Of a DNA stretch of 64,000 nucleotides, positions 9,626-17,891 are shown in pieces (the first letter of the stretch is position 1; each line of letters opens with the position of its first letter). The notes beneath the pieces are model-generated. The model was not told the DNA's origin. It saw only the letters and a program-made list of their open reading frames with translations, and made no database searches. The stretch is from Roseibacillus sp. (GTDB lineage: Bacteria; Verrucomicrobiota; Verrucomicrobiia; Verrucomicrobiales; Akkermansiaceae). The position numbers were made by a program, and so were the translations under genes. Location of the stretch: positions 106,539-170,538 of the forward strand of contig NZAC01000011.1 of assembly GCA_002686085.1 (NCBI GenBank), read 5' to 3'.

Positions 9626-10666
9626 TCATGGCTGCTCTACCCGGAGCCGAATAAAATTCTGGTCCCCGGACAAAAGGACCACTGTGGGCAGGATCTCCCC
9701 AACCGGAACAGGGTTCTCAAACCCGAGGAGGAGAAAGGGATCCAGCGTAGTCCATCCTGCCTGATTGAAATTTCCCTCTACGAGAATGGGCGCTCGAATT
9801 CCCGCTGGCCCGTGCTCTACGATGATGTCCACCTGCCCCGGGATCAGAGGATCAGGAACAAAGAGCGTGGGTCGAGCATCTGCATCATATCCCAGAGCCC
9901 AGAGAAGTCCGTTGGGAACTCCATCGCCATCGTGATCTCCTGCGAAAGGGGCATCCGGAATACCCTGCAGTTCCGCCCAAGCTACAAAAGGATCCAAGGG
10001 AACCTCTATCACACCCTCAAATTGAACTGTTGAGTCCACCCTCACGTCCACTCCCTCCTGAAGCGGATTACTGAACTCAACCGGCAAAACCACCACGACT
10101 CTGTAGGTTATCGTATTGCCCTTGATGGCCATACGGGAAAGCGCCACCTCTCCTGTCCCCGAGCCAGTTCCGGAAACCGGGCTCTCGGAAAAGTTTTCGT
10201 TGACCTCACCAACAACAGACGTCCCCGTGATTACTCCCTCACTCAAGGTTACTTCGTGTTCACCAGCATCGAACTGCCCGGTTGCTGGGTCTACCCAACC
10301 CACCTGTGAGGTAGCAATCGTAGCCTCGATTCCGTTAAGGCTAACCTCTGCCAAGCTGATCTCACCAATTGCCAGAGAGAAGCTCATATCCGTTGCCGTA
10401 AGATTTGCCGAGTTGATAGTTAGCCTCGAAACCTGGTCCGTCCCGGGATTAATTTCGAGAGTGGCCTCCACCGCCCCGGAGAGATCACTGCTCTCTTCGT
10501 CTTCAATGCCGAAAGCAGAGAGGGTGACATTGAGAACATTAGCTGCGGGTTCTTCAGACAGCGAGAGAGACGTCGTGATACGGATTTGAGCCGGAGCAAG
10601 TCCGGGCAGGACTCCAAAGAGAATAACTCCCAACGGTCGAAGGAAAAAGGACAGGCGGACAGGCAT
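9626..10666 (-). CDS. Secreted hypothetical protein with verrucomicrobial C-terminal module
   Basis: A 346-aa protein with a signal peptide (RPLGVILFGVLPGLAPAQ). The body is beta-rich with many Thr/Ser/Val strands and no cysteines or catalytic motif that I recognise. Near residue 240 a DHDGDGVPNGLLWALGYD segment, calcium-binding in style, opens a C-terminal module ending FIRLRVEQP. Modules of this kind recur at the ends of Verrucomicrobia secreted proteins and may serve sorting or surface attachment. Function is unknown. It is convergent with efp, with 40 bp between the stops. Confidence 0.7.
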   Translation of the reverse strand: MPVRLSFFLRPLGVILFGVLPGLAPAQIRITTSLSLSEEPAANVLNVTLSAFGIEDEESSDLSGAVEATLEINPGTDQVSRLTINSANLTATDMSFSLAIGEISLAEVSLNGIEATIATSQVGWVDPATGQFDAGEHEVTLSEGVITGTSVVGEVNENFSESPVSGTGSGTGEVALSRMAIKGNTITYRVVVVLPVEFSNPLQEGVDVRVDSTVQFEGVIEVPLDPFVAWAELQGIPDAPFAGDHDGDGVPNGLLWALGYDADARPTLFVPDPLIPGQVDIIVEHGPAGIRAPILVEGNFNQAGWTTLDPFLLLGFENPVPVGEILPTVVLLSGDQNFIRLRVEQP

Positions 10667-10874
10667 GAGAATGAGGCTTGGGTTTCCCCTCAGGCCTACT
10701 CACCCAAACCCCTGCGTCAATCAAATCTCAGATGCAGCGCTCTGGTGGAACACTGCCGTTACCCCCTCCCGGCCATGATATAACGCCCCCTCCAGATTCC
10801 TCTGTAGGCAAACCCACCAGCCCCGGCCCAATATTCTTTAACTTTTACAAAATATCTACTATCTCACCACCAGC

Positions 10875-11783
10875 GTGGCAAGACGCCGAAAACAACTCCA
10901 TCTCAGACGGGCCGCTGAAAACCGGAAGGCGAACCATCCCTCGCTCAGGGACGCACTCCGGGAAGCAGATCGAAGAGCAAGACATCGGGCCAACCAGCGC
11001 TCGTGGCGCCGGCGTGGACTAACCTCTGTAAAATCTGCCATCGCCGAGTCTCACTATAATGAGAGCGAGCTCGGCTGGGCGACAAGAGCCCTTCGTATTC
11101 TGGCCGGGCTAGCTCTTCTGCCCTTCTGCTTCATTACCACTGTCACAATACTCAACCCCCACCTCCATGTTTCGGGAGAAGCCGGCAGCGAAACTTCTTT
11201 CTGGCTCCAATTCTGGCGTAGTAACGCATTTCTCTACTTCACCGTAGGCTTCCTCCTCTATTCGGGCTGGTTTTTCACGAAGCTCCTTCAACCAGTTTTT
11301 CTCTATTTCTACGTGCTGGGCCATGAACTAACCCACGTCGTCTTTGTCTACCTGTGCCTTGGACGAGTCAGCGGATTCCGCGTTGGACTCGATGGAGGAC
11401 ATATCGTGACAAACAAGTCTAATATCCTGATCGCACTGTCGCCCTACTTCATCCCTTTCTGGTCGGTGGTGGCCTTTCTCCTCATGGCCGGCATCGGTCT
11501 GGTCTTTGCATTTCCTCATCAGGAAAAATTCCTTTACGGTTTGATTGGAGCTACATGGAGTTTTCACCTTCTGTGGACCCTCTGGATCATTCCGCGTGAC
11601 CAGCCTGACCTGAAGGAAAACGGAACATTTTTTTCCCTCTCCCTGATTTACCTCTCAAATGTGCTACTACTCTCAGGCCTGCTTTGCCTTGCCTCTCCAG
11701 AACTGACATGGCGGCACTTCGTCTATAACTGGGCAAATAACTTCATGGACGTTATTACTTCCGCTCGTGCAGCTCTCCACTGA
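10875..11783 (+). CDS. Multi-pass membrane protein with HEXXH motif (M50-like metallopeptidase candidate)
   Basis: The 302-aa protein begins with about 55 very basic residues (many Arg), then has several hydrophobic segments: near 75-95, 120-140, 150-165, 180-205, 215-240 and 250-265. A GHELTHVVFVYLCLG segment places a canonical HEXXH zinc motif within a membrane helix, as in M50 site-2-type proteases. The expected distal NPDG motif is not obvious; GLDGGHIV follows soon after and may take that role. It could be a regulatory intramembrane protease or a degenerate relative. The next gene overlaps its stop (TGATG), indicating translational coupling. Confidence 0.6.
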   Translation: MARRRKQLHLRRAAENRKANHPSLRDALREADRRARHRANQRSWRRRGLTSVKSAIAESHYNESELGWATRALRILAGLALLPFCFITTVTILNPHLHVSGEAGSETSFWLQFWRSNAFLYFTVGFLLYSGWFFTKLLQPVFLYFYVLGHELTHVVFVYLCLGRVSGFRVGLDGGHIVTNKSNILIALSPYFIPFWSVVAFLLMAGIGLVFAFPHQEKFLYGLIGATWSFHLLWTLWIIPRDQPDLKENGTFFSLSLIYLSNVLLLSGLLCLASPELTWRHFVYNWANNFMDVITSARAALH

Positions 11784-12490
11784 TGAGAGACTCGCAAAAT
11801 ATGGGCATTTTCCTGAAATCCTCATTTGCTCTGGCTCTTCTAACGGGAGTGCCATCGGTTGAAGCAGGCCAGACCCGCGTATGGCACTACACCGATGGAA
11901 GGACATTCACGGCAGAATACCAATGGTCGAATCAGAAAACTCTCTATCTCAAGGATCGCAAGGGACGTGAGTTCCAAGTGGAGCTGGGTGCTCTTTCCAA
12001 TGCTGACCTCGAATATACCCGGGGGTTGCGCGCCCAAGATAACGCAGAAGGAATTATTTACCACGCTCCCCTGACCTGGGAAGAGTATCGATCAAAGAAA
12101 ATCACGACATCCAAAGCGAGAGAGCTTGGATATTACCCCATCAACTCGCAGCCCAGCAGCGGCGGCAGCCTGCGGCTCCAATTCCGCCGTTTTGGTTCAC
12201 CGCCCTCGATCGCGGAAAATCAGCGGGTCGTCCTGCGAGTGACCACCCAAGCCCGCGGAGGGACAAGAAGTACCATACGGGTTCAATCTGGTGGAAAAAC
12301 CATCGGCGCAGTAAAGGGAGCTCCTTCTGGCGCTTCATTCGACATCCTCCTGCCTCCCGCCGTTTTTCAGGGCTCAGAAAGCATTGTTTTCGACCTCACC
12401 GGCGGAGGGGATACTATTCTGGTTAGGTCTACAGAGTCAGGGGCGGGACCCCGCCTCCTTATCTTGAAACCCAAACAAAACAGCCCGTAA
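11783..12490 (+). CDS. Exported SHD1-like domain protein
   Basis: The ATG at 11783 overlaps the previous stop in TGATG; an in-frame ATG at 11801, nearer a GAGAG sequence, is an equally good start. A signal peptide (LKSSFALALLTGVPSVEA) precedes an SLA1-homology-1-like domain: VWHYTDGRTFTAEYQW, LYLKDRKGREFQVELGALSNADLEY. PVC bacteria use this small beta-barrel in many exported proteins. The remaining 130 residues are beta-rich and unrecognised. The coupling with the HEXXH membrane protein suggests a shared task, perhaps as partner or substrate, which is inference. Confidence 0.65.
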   Translation: MRDSQNMGIFLKSSFALALLTGVPSVEAGQTRVWHYTDGRTFTAEYQWSNQKTLYLKDRKGREFQVELGALSNADLEYTRGLRAQDNAEGIIYHAPLTWEEYRSKKITTSKARELGYYPINSQPSSGGSLRLQFRRFGSPPSIAENQRVVLRVTTQARGGTRSTIRVQSGGKTIGAVKGAPSGASFDILLPPAVFQGSESIVFDLTGGGDTILVRSTESGAGPRLLILKPKQNSP

Positions 12491-12559
12491 TGGGCTCAAT
12501 TTCTTGACACCTGCATAAGATCACGCATTCTCCCCGCCCGCCACTCAGGGCGTCATTTC

Positions 12560-12838
12560 ATGAAAGCGGATCTCCACCCAGAATACAATCCGGTCATCTT
12601 CCAGGACATGAGCACCGGTAAGCAGTTTGTCACACGCTCTACTGCCAAGTCCGATCGTGTGGAGCAGGTTGACGGAGTGGATCATTTTGTCATTTCAATC
12701 GGCGTCACCGCTGACTCTCATCCGTTCTTCACCGGTCAGAAGCAGTTCGTTGATACAGAGGGACGTATCGACAAGTTTCAGAAGCGCTTCGGCGCTGTGC
12801 GCCGGGCAAAGAAGCCCAAGGCAGAAAGCGAAGAGTAG
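12560..12838 (+). CDS. rpmE2: 50S ribosomal protein L31 type B (zinc-independent)
   Basis: The 92-aa protein begins MKADLHPEYNPVIFQD and contains TGKQFVTRST and SHPFFTGQKQFVDTEGRIDKF, the hallmark of L31. The CXXC cysteines of zinc-binding type A are absent, so this is type B. In many bacteria type B L31 is a zinc-starvation paralog, but a palindrome like the one at 40600 is not seen in the 70 bp upstream, so that control is not evident here. The C-terminus is Lys/Glu-rich. A weak GC hairpin and the convergent rpsA follow. Confidence 0.95.
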   Translation: MKADLHPEYNPVIFQDMSTGKQFVTRSTAKSDRVEQVDGVDHFVISIGVTADSHPFFTGQKQFVDTEGRIDKFQKRFGAVRRAKKPKAESEE

Positions 12839-12961
12839 AATCTTTCTTCTTGCGGCAGAGTACTTGCAGAAAACACGGGGCAGTCCCTGACGCTGCAGGA
12901 CACCTGCGCAGCATCGTTCTGCAGCAAAGCCACGGATCCATGGCGGGGTCCTGTATGTAAA

Positions 12962-12997
12962 AACGCCCCGAGGCGGCGTCGACCACCCCGGAGCGTT
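12962..12997 (-). terminator. Intrinsic terminator of rpsA
   Basis: On the minus strand, 23 nt after the rpsA stop, AACGCTCCGGGG pairs with CCTCGGGGCGTT (12 positions, two mismatches). It is followed directly by a run of T (GTTTTTAC). This is the usual form of a Rho-independent terminator. Confidence 0.75.
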
Positions 12998-13019
12998 AAA
13001 TATCTGAGCTTGGAAGAGT

Positions 13020-14783
13020 TTACTCGGACTTTTCTTCTTCCTCGCCGGAGTCGGATTCTGTGGCCCCACTCGGACTCCACTCTTCCTCTGACGGAGCGCC
13101 CGTGGCTGCTGCCAGGTTGAAGGCCTGCTCCAAGCCTACGAGGTCGCTGGATGGACGTAACGTCTCGAAGCTCTGGGATTCCTTCTGAAGCTGCTCTGCG
13201 CTGTATTCAACCGCCTTGATAGACAGTCCAATACGACGCTCGATCTTGTCGACCTTGATCACTCGGGCTTCCACCTCATCGGCAACATTGAGAATATCCT
13301 TCACACGCTCGACGTGCTCTTCACTCAACTGCGATATGTGAATCAGGCCATCGATATCTCCATCGAGGCTGACGAATGCACCAAAGCTGGCGATCTTGGC
13401 CACAGTTCCCTTGGCTATGTCTCCGACCTTGAACTTCGTATCAATATCGGACCATGGATCTGTATCGAGTTGCTTGATTCCCAGTGAAACGCGCTGGTTC
13501 TCCTTGTCGATGGCAAGAACGATGGCTTCCACCTCTTCGCTCTTCTTGAGAATCTCGCTGGGGTGGTTAATTTTACGCGTCCAACTGAGGTCGGAGACGT
13601 GGATCATGCCGTCGATACCTTCCTCGAGGCCCACGAAAGCCCCGTAAGCAGTGAGGTTGCGAACCGCGCCGTTGATCTTGGTGCCAATCGGGTAACGGCC
13701 CTCGATCTCATCCCATGGATTGGGCTCCAACTGACGGACCCCGAGAGAGATTTTCTGCTCTTCGATACTGATTCCAAGCACAACCGCCTCAATCTCCTGA
13801 TCAAGTTCAAGCACGTCACTCGGCCGAGTGATCCGCTTGACCCATGAAAGCTCAGACACATGCACAAGGCCCTCAACTCCCCGCTGCAGTTCTACAAAGG
13901 CCCCGTAAGGTAGTAGCTTGGTGATCCGACCTTTCACATGGGATCCCATTGGGAATTTCGCCTCGATGTCCTCCCATGGGTTGTCGGTCATCTGTTTCAG
14001 TCCGAGCGACACCCTCTCCTTCTCGCGGTCCACATCCAGAATCTGCACGTCGATTTCCTGACTGATTCTCAGCATTTCACTGGGGTGATTGATTCGGCCC
14101 CAGCTCATATCCGTAATGTGCAGGAGTCCATCCATGCCCTCAAGGTCCACAAATGCACCAAAGTCGGTGAGATTCTTGACCTGCCCAGTGACCTTGTCTC
14201 CGACCTTGACGGTCTGCAGGAACCGCTGCCGCCGCTCCGAGCGTTCGGCCTCAATCACCTCGCGGCGGCTCAAGACAATATTCTGCCGCTCATCGTTAAC
14301 CTTGACGATCTTGAACTCGTAGATCTTCCCGACAAATTCATTCAGATCTTTTGGAGGAATAATGTCTACCTGCGAACCAGGCAGGAAAGCCTCGACGCCG
14401 ACGTTCACCGTCAGGCCACCCTTTACCATGCTCTTGACCTTTCCTTTAACCAGTCCCCCGTCTTCAAATACTTTGACGATCTTGTCCCAGTTCTGCTTGT
14501 GCGCAGCCTTTTCCTTGGACAGGACGATCATGCCCTCATCATTTTCGAGGCGCTCAAGAAGAACCTCTACCTCGTCCCCTTCCTCGATTTCATCATCTTC
14601 AAACTCAGAGGCAGGGATCACCCCCTCTGACTTATACCCGACATCGACAATCACTACCTGTGGGCGGATATCGAGGATCGTTCCATTAACGATGGAACCT
14701 TCTTTAAATTCGCGGAACTTGGAATCGATCAGTGCATCCAGCTCAGCATTAATCGTCGCACCCGCGACGGCTTCGTTACTCAT
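13020..14783 (-). CDS. rpsA: 30S ribosomal protein S1
   Basis: The 587-aa protein contains six consecutive S1 OB-fold domains, recognisable from repeats such as GSIVNGTILDIRPQVVIVDVGYKSEG, GKVTGQVKNLTDFGAFVDLEGMDG-type blocks and GLLHITDMSW, GLVHVSELSW, GMIHVSDLSW and GLIHISQLS. The tail is acidic (SGEEEEKSE). Length and domain count match full-length S1, which binds mRNA at the 30S platform and aids initiation on structured or SD-poor messages. The leader shows two interlocked complementary segments listed separately. An intrinsic terminator follows. Confidence 0.97.
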   Translation of the reverse strand: MSNEAVAGATINAELDALIDSKFREFKEGSIVNGTILDIRPQVVIVDVGYKSEGVIPASEFEDDEIEEGDEVEVLLERLENDEGMIVLSKEKAAHKQNWDKIVKVFEDGGLVKGKVKSMVKGGLTVNVGVEAFLPGSQVDIIPPKDLNEFVGKIYEFKIVKVNDERQNIVLSRREVIEAERSERRQRFLQTVKVGDKVTGQVKNLTDFGAFVDLEGMDGLLHITDMSWGRINHPSEMLRISQEIDVQILDVDREKERVSLGLKQMTDNPWEDIEAKFPMGSHVKGRITKLLPYGAFVELQRGVEGLVHVSELSWVKRITRPSDVLELDQEIEAVVLGISIEEQKISLGVRQLEPNPWDEIEGRYPIGTKINGAVRNLTAYGAFVGLEEGIDGMIHVSDLSWTRKINHPSEILKKSEEVEAIVLAIDKENQRVSLGIKQLDTDPWSDIDTKFKVGDIAKGTVAKIASFGAFVSLDGDIDGLIHISQLSEEHVERVKDILNVADEVEARVIKVDKIERRIGLSIKAVEYSAEQLQKESQSFETLRPSSDLVGLEQAFNLAAATGAPSEEEWSPSGATESDSGEEEEKSE

Positions 14784-15086
14784 TTTCTGTTGTTAAGGTT
14801 GGTTGTTGGTTGATTTGCCTTCCGACATTTGCCCCATTTTGCGACGGCAATGGGGCTCCAACAGCCGTCGCTTTCCCCCGAACTCTCGGCTCGAGGGGGG
14901 CTGAACCTAGGGGTAGAACCCTAAAAATCAAGGGAAATATCGCGCATCCCGGGGTTGAAGGAATCAGCCCTTTAAAAGGGGCACAGACCCACCATGCAGA
15001 TACCCAGGGAGGTCCTGTTGATGGGCAACCCCACTTGACACAATCCTGCAATTCCCTACCTTCCGCCCTCGCCATTGCTGGCATGT
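14784..15086. other. Intergenic region between rpsA and tRNA-Arg
   Basis: This 303-bp stretch holds the rpsA leader and promoter area on the minus strand. Besides the pseudoknot candidate it has a near-palindrome at about 14970 (GCCCTTTAAAAGGGGC) and a weak promoter-like pair on the minus strand (TTGATT, 16 nt, TAGGTT) near 14930. No gene is seen. Confidence 0.5.
14831..14870 (-). promoter_or_regulatory. Candidate rpsA leader pseudoknot
   Basis: Read on the minus strand, the order is CGACGGC, 7 nt, GCCCCATT, GCCGTCG, 3 nt, AATGGGGC. CGACGGC is perfectly complementary to GCCGTCG, and GCCCCATT to AATGGGGC. The two pairings interlock as an H-type pseudoknot of 7 and 8 bp. It ends about 48 nt before the rpsA ATG; a GGAAGG sequence follows it, but no SD is near the ATG. 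Autogenous control of rpsA is known in other bacteria; that this element does it is inference. Confidence 0.5.
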
Positions 15087-15163
<77 letters not shown>

Positions 15164-15252
15164 CTTGGCCCAGCCCACCGGCTGCTGCTCAGCGGAGCCT
15201 TCGCCCGCTGAGTCACTGAACTTATCAGCAGATCCGCCTCGGTGGCTACCGC

Positions 15253-16800
15253 CTACTGCGCATCCTTTCCGGGATTAAGAAGGGGAGTCGCAAAATCAAT
15301 CTGGGGAAATTTCTGTCCAAACTGCTCACAGACAAGGTTCGAGCTGATCCTGCCCGACTCATAGATCGTGGGGAGTCCCGAGCCGGGGTGTGTTCCGCCT
15401 CCCACCAAATACAGGTTTTTGAAGTTTCTGTAGCGGTTGTGTGGACGCAGATAAAGAAGCTGATTCAAGGTGTGTTTCAAGTTGAAGGTCGCACCAAGGT
15501 AGACGGAATAGTCGTCCTTCCAGTGCCGCGGTGAGACGAGGCGCTCTTCCACGATGTGATCCCTCAGATCCTTCATTCCGGTGCGCTCTTCGATCCGTTG
15601 AAGAATGCGGTCCCGATATTCCTGTTGCGTCGCATCCCAGTCAGCTCCATGCCGCAAGTTGATTGTCGGGACGAGAACATAGATACCTGAGCCCCCTGCG
15701 GGAGCTACGTGCGGATCCGTGACAGAAGAATTGCGCACGTAGATCGACATATCCTCCGAGACGTCCTTCTCGTTCTGTACCTCGGTAATATTACGGCGGT
15801 AGTCATCAGCGAACAAAATATGATGGTGCGGCTCGTCCTCGTAGATTTTGTCCAAACCCAGGTAGAGCATGAAGGTGGAGCACGAAAACCCCTTCCGCCG
15901 CATCTTCCGGTCTGACACTCCCTTGCCATTCAGCAGCTGCGTTACCGCCGCCCCGTAATCTGCATTTATCACGACTGCATCAGCCTTGATCACCTCGCCG
16001 GAAGAAAGCCGCACCCCAGCAGTGGTGCGTCCCGCCGTCAGCACCTCCTCAACCGGAGAGTCCAGTCTCACCTCCGCTCCGTCAGCCGCCGCCACCTCCG
16101 CCATTTTTTCGGAGATCTGGCAAAGGCCTCCCTGCACATGGTAGACGCCAAACTGATACTCCAGATACGCCAGAATGCTGAAAAGCGCCGGACATTTCCA
16201 AGGAGACATCCCTAGATATTTGGACTGGAACGTGAATGCGAGCCGCAACCGCTCATCGGTAAAATAGCGCTCAAGCAATTTGAACACGCTGTCGCCTGTC
16301 GCTACATAGGGGAGAGCCCGGAGTAACTTCGGACTCACGAGGTCCACAGCGCGAGTGTAGGGCTTTTGCAGGCAGGGAAAAAGAACTCGGAGCTTCGCCT
16401 CATGGTCCCGCATGAACCGCTCAAAACCAGCGCTCTCTCCCGGAAACTTACGCTCAATTTCCTCTGCCATCTTGCCAGCGTCACAACTGGTCTCGAGACT
16501 TTTTTCTCCCCAACTAAGGCGAGTCATGGGGTCAAGCAGAACTAGGTCCAACTCTTCATCGAGATCCCTCCCCGCCTCCGCAAAGACCTCATCGAGGGTG
16601 AAACGCTGGTGAAGAAATGTCGGCCCTGTGTCGAAAGAGTAGTCTCCAGCGCGAAGCTCCGCGTTCCTTCCTCCCACCCGGTCCCCTTTTTCCACCACTG
16701 TTACTCGAAATCCTCGGTGAGCGAGGATCATGGCGGAGGTTAACCCTCCCGGTCCGGCGCCCACGACGACAACGTGACGTGAGTTATTGTTGTGCTGCAT
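15253..16800 (-). CDS. crtI: CrtI-type phytoene desaturase family protein
   Basis: The 515-aa protein opens with a dinucleotide-binding fold (VVVVGAGPGGLTSAMILAHRGFRVTVVEK), then RVGGRNAELRAGDYSFDTGP, both typical of carotenoid desaturases and isomerases. Near the C-terminus YLVGGGTHPGSGLPTIYESG matches the CrtI signature. It probably desaturates phytoene towards lycopene for beta-carotene, the precursor used by the adjacent Blh. A role as CrtD or CrtN-like desaturase cannot be excluded, and crtB, crtE and crtY are not in the window. It is third in the leftward rhodopsin operon, 56 bp after blh. Confidence 0.85.
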   Translation of the reverse strand: MQHNNNSRHVVVVGAGPGGLTSAMILAHRGFRVTVVEKGDRVGGRNAELRAGDYSFDTGPTFLHQRFTLDEVFAEAGRDLDEELDLVLLDPMTRLSWGEKSLETSCDAGKMAEEIERKFPGESAGFERFMRDHEAKLRVLFPCLQKPYTRAVDLVSPKLLRALPYVATGDSVFKLLERYFTDERLRLAFTFQSKYLGMSPWKCPALFSILAYLEYQFGVYHVQGGLCQISEKMAEVAAADGAEVRLDSPVEEVLTAGRTTAGVRLSSGEVIKADAVVINADYGAAVTQLLNGKGVSDRKMRRKGFSCSTFMLYLGLDKIYEDEPHHHILFADDYRRNITEVQNEKDVSEDMSIYVRNSSVTDPHVAPAGGSGIYVLVPTINLRHGADWDATQQEYRDRILQRIEERTGMKDLRDHIVEERLVSPRHWKDDYSVYLGATFNLKHTLNQLLYLRPHNRYRNFKNLYLVGGGTHPGSGLPTIYESGRISSNLVCEQFGQKFPQIDFATPLLNPGKDAQ

Positions 16801-16856
16801 AACCGATGTGTTTCAGGAGTAGAGATACTTTCCGTTATCTTCCAAATGAAAAAGTT

Positions 16857-17789
16857 TTAAGCCGGACCCGGAGACTGTATTTCCTGACTGACCAACCATT
16901 GGTGAGCTGGGGTCACAATCGCAAAGAAGATAAGAAGAATAATTGCAGTCCTCTCAGGCGAATGGAGGCTTCCAGTGCCCCAAGCGAGCACCCCGATCAC
17001 TACGAGAGACGGAAAGAAAAATGGCCCCGATAGCCGGTAAAGCCATCCAAGTCCTGCCCCGGGATGGCTGAACTCCCGAAGGTGGGAGATGTGGCGCAAA
17101 CTGTGCCAGCAGAGGAAGTAAGCACCAAGTGCGAACAACGGATGGAGAAAGGCGAAAATCGCAATCAGAAGAAAGGTCTCGAGGGCCAACCACCAGGCGG
17201 CTCGTGGGTTTGAAGCTCGCAACAGTGCTACCATGACCACCATAGAGATCACAGCCGACAAAGCAAAGATTCCAAGGATGACCTCTTGAAAGGCGTTACT
17301 AAATTCGGAGGGAATCCACGAAGAACTGAGCATCGCGCACCACGCCTCGCAAGCACCGAACATATCAGCAAATCGAAATACAAACGGAGATGTCACAATC
17401 AGCATTCCCCTGGAGAAAGCAGTGACCCATAGAAGACGGCGTCGGGCCTTGAGTTGAAATTGGTCCCCGAAATCATGGGCGTCAGCGCCCCCGAAATGCC
17501 ACGCGGAAACGACAAGAAAAAGGACTAGCCCTAAGGGCGGGGTGAAGAACACCACGCAGGTGGAGGTCAGCAGCAATGCGCTGTAAATTGCCACCCCTCT
17601 TATACTCCGTGCCCGATTCTTCCGTGCTACCAACCTGCAAAGCACACCCCAATCTGCGGCCCCATGTGGCAAGCCAATTAACACCGCCGAAATGAGGAAA
17701 GGGAGAAACCACCAAGTGTCCACCCACTCGCTGGCGAAGGCCCCACTGCCGGCCAGGAGAAACAAGAGTAGCGGCGGAATGAAATACAT
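16857..17789 (-). CDS. blh: Brp/Blh-type beta-carotene 15,15'-dioxygenase
   Basis: This 310-aa polytopic membrane protein has the histidine-rich motifs of the Blh family: GLPHGAADWGVL near residue 40, WHFGGADAHDF near 90 and LCWHSLRHISHL near 225. About seven to eight hydrophobic segments separate them. Blh cleaves beta-carotene into two retinal molecules, the rhodopsin chromophore. It follows the rhodopsin gene with a 102-bp gap that contains a strong hairpin, and precedes the desaturase gene. Family and role agree with the context. Confidence 0.92.
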   Translation of the reverse strand: MYFIPPLLLFLLAGSGAFASEWVDTWWFLPFLISAVLIGLPHGAADWGVLCRLVARKNRARSIRGVAIYSALLLTSTCVVFFTPPLGLVLFLVVSAWHFGGADAHDFGDQFQLKARRRLLWVTAFSRGMLIVTSPFVFRFADMFGACEAWCAMLSSSWIPSEFSNAFQEVILGIFALSAVISMVVMVALLRASNPRAAWWLALETFLLIAIFAFLHPLFALGAYFLCWHSLRHISHLREFSHPGAGLGWLYRLSGPFFFPSLVVIGVLAWGTGSLHSPERTAIILLIFFAIVTPAHQWLVSQEIQSPGPA

Positions 17790-17819
17790 CTAGCGCGGTC
17801 TTGGCGACGTTTTCCGGAA

Positions 17820-17851
17820 GAGTCGGCGGTGACAGTCTTCACCGCCGACTC
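17820..17851 (-). promoter_or_regulatory. Strong hairpin between rhodopsin and blh
   Basis: GAGTCGGCGGTGA and TCACCGCCGACTC form a perfect 13-bp stem with a 6-nt loop, 40 nt after the rhodopsin stop. On the minus strand no true T-run follows (TTCCGGAAAACG). It may stabilise the upstream rhodopsin mRNA or partly terminate transcription, so that blh is made at a lower level. Confidence 0.6.
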
Positions 17852-17891
17852 AATACCGTCACAATAATTCAAATATTCATTAAGTGGAGCT

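Noticed and set aside
13938-14630. 230-codon plus-strand ORF opposite rpsA
   Set aside because: Antisense shadow of a certain ribosomal protein gene, with no family features.
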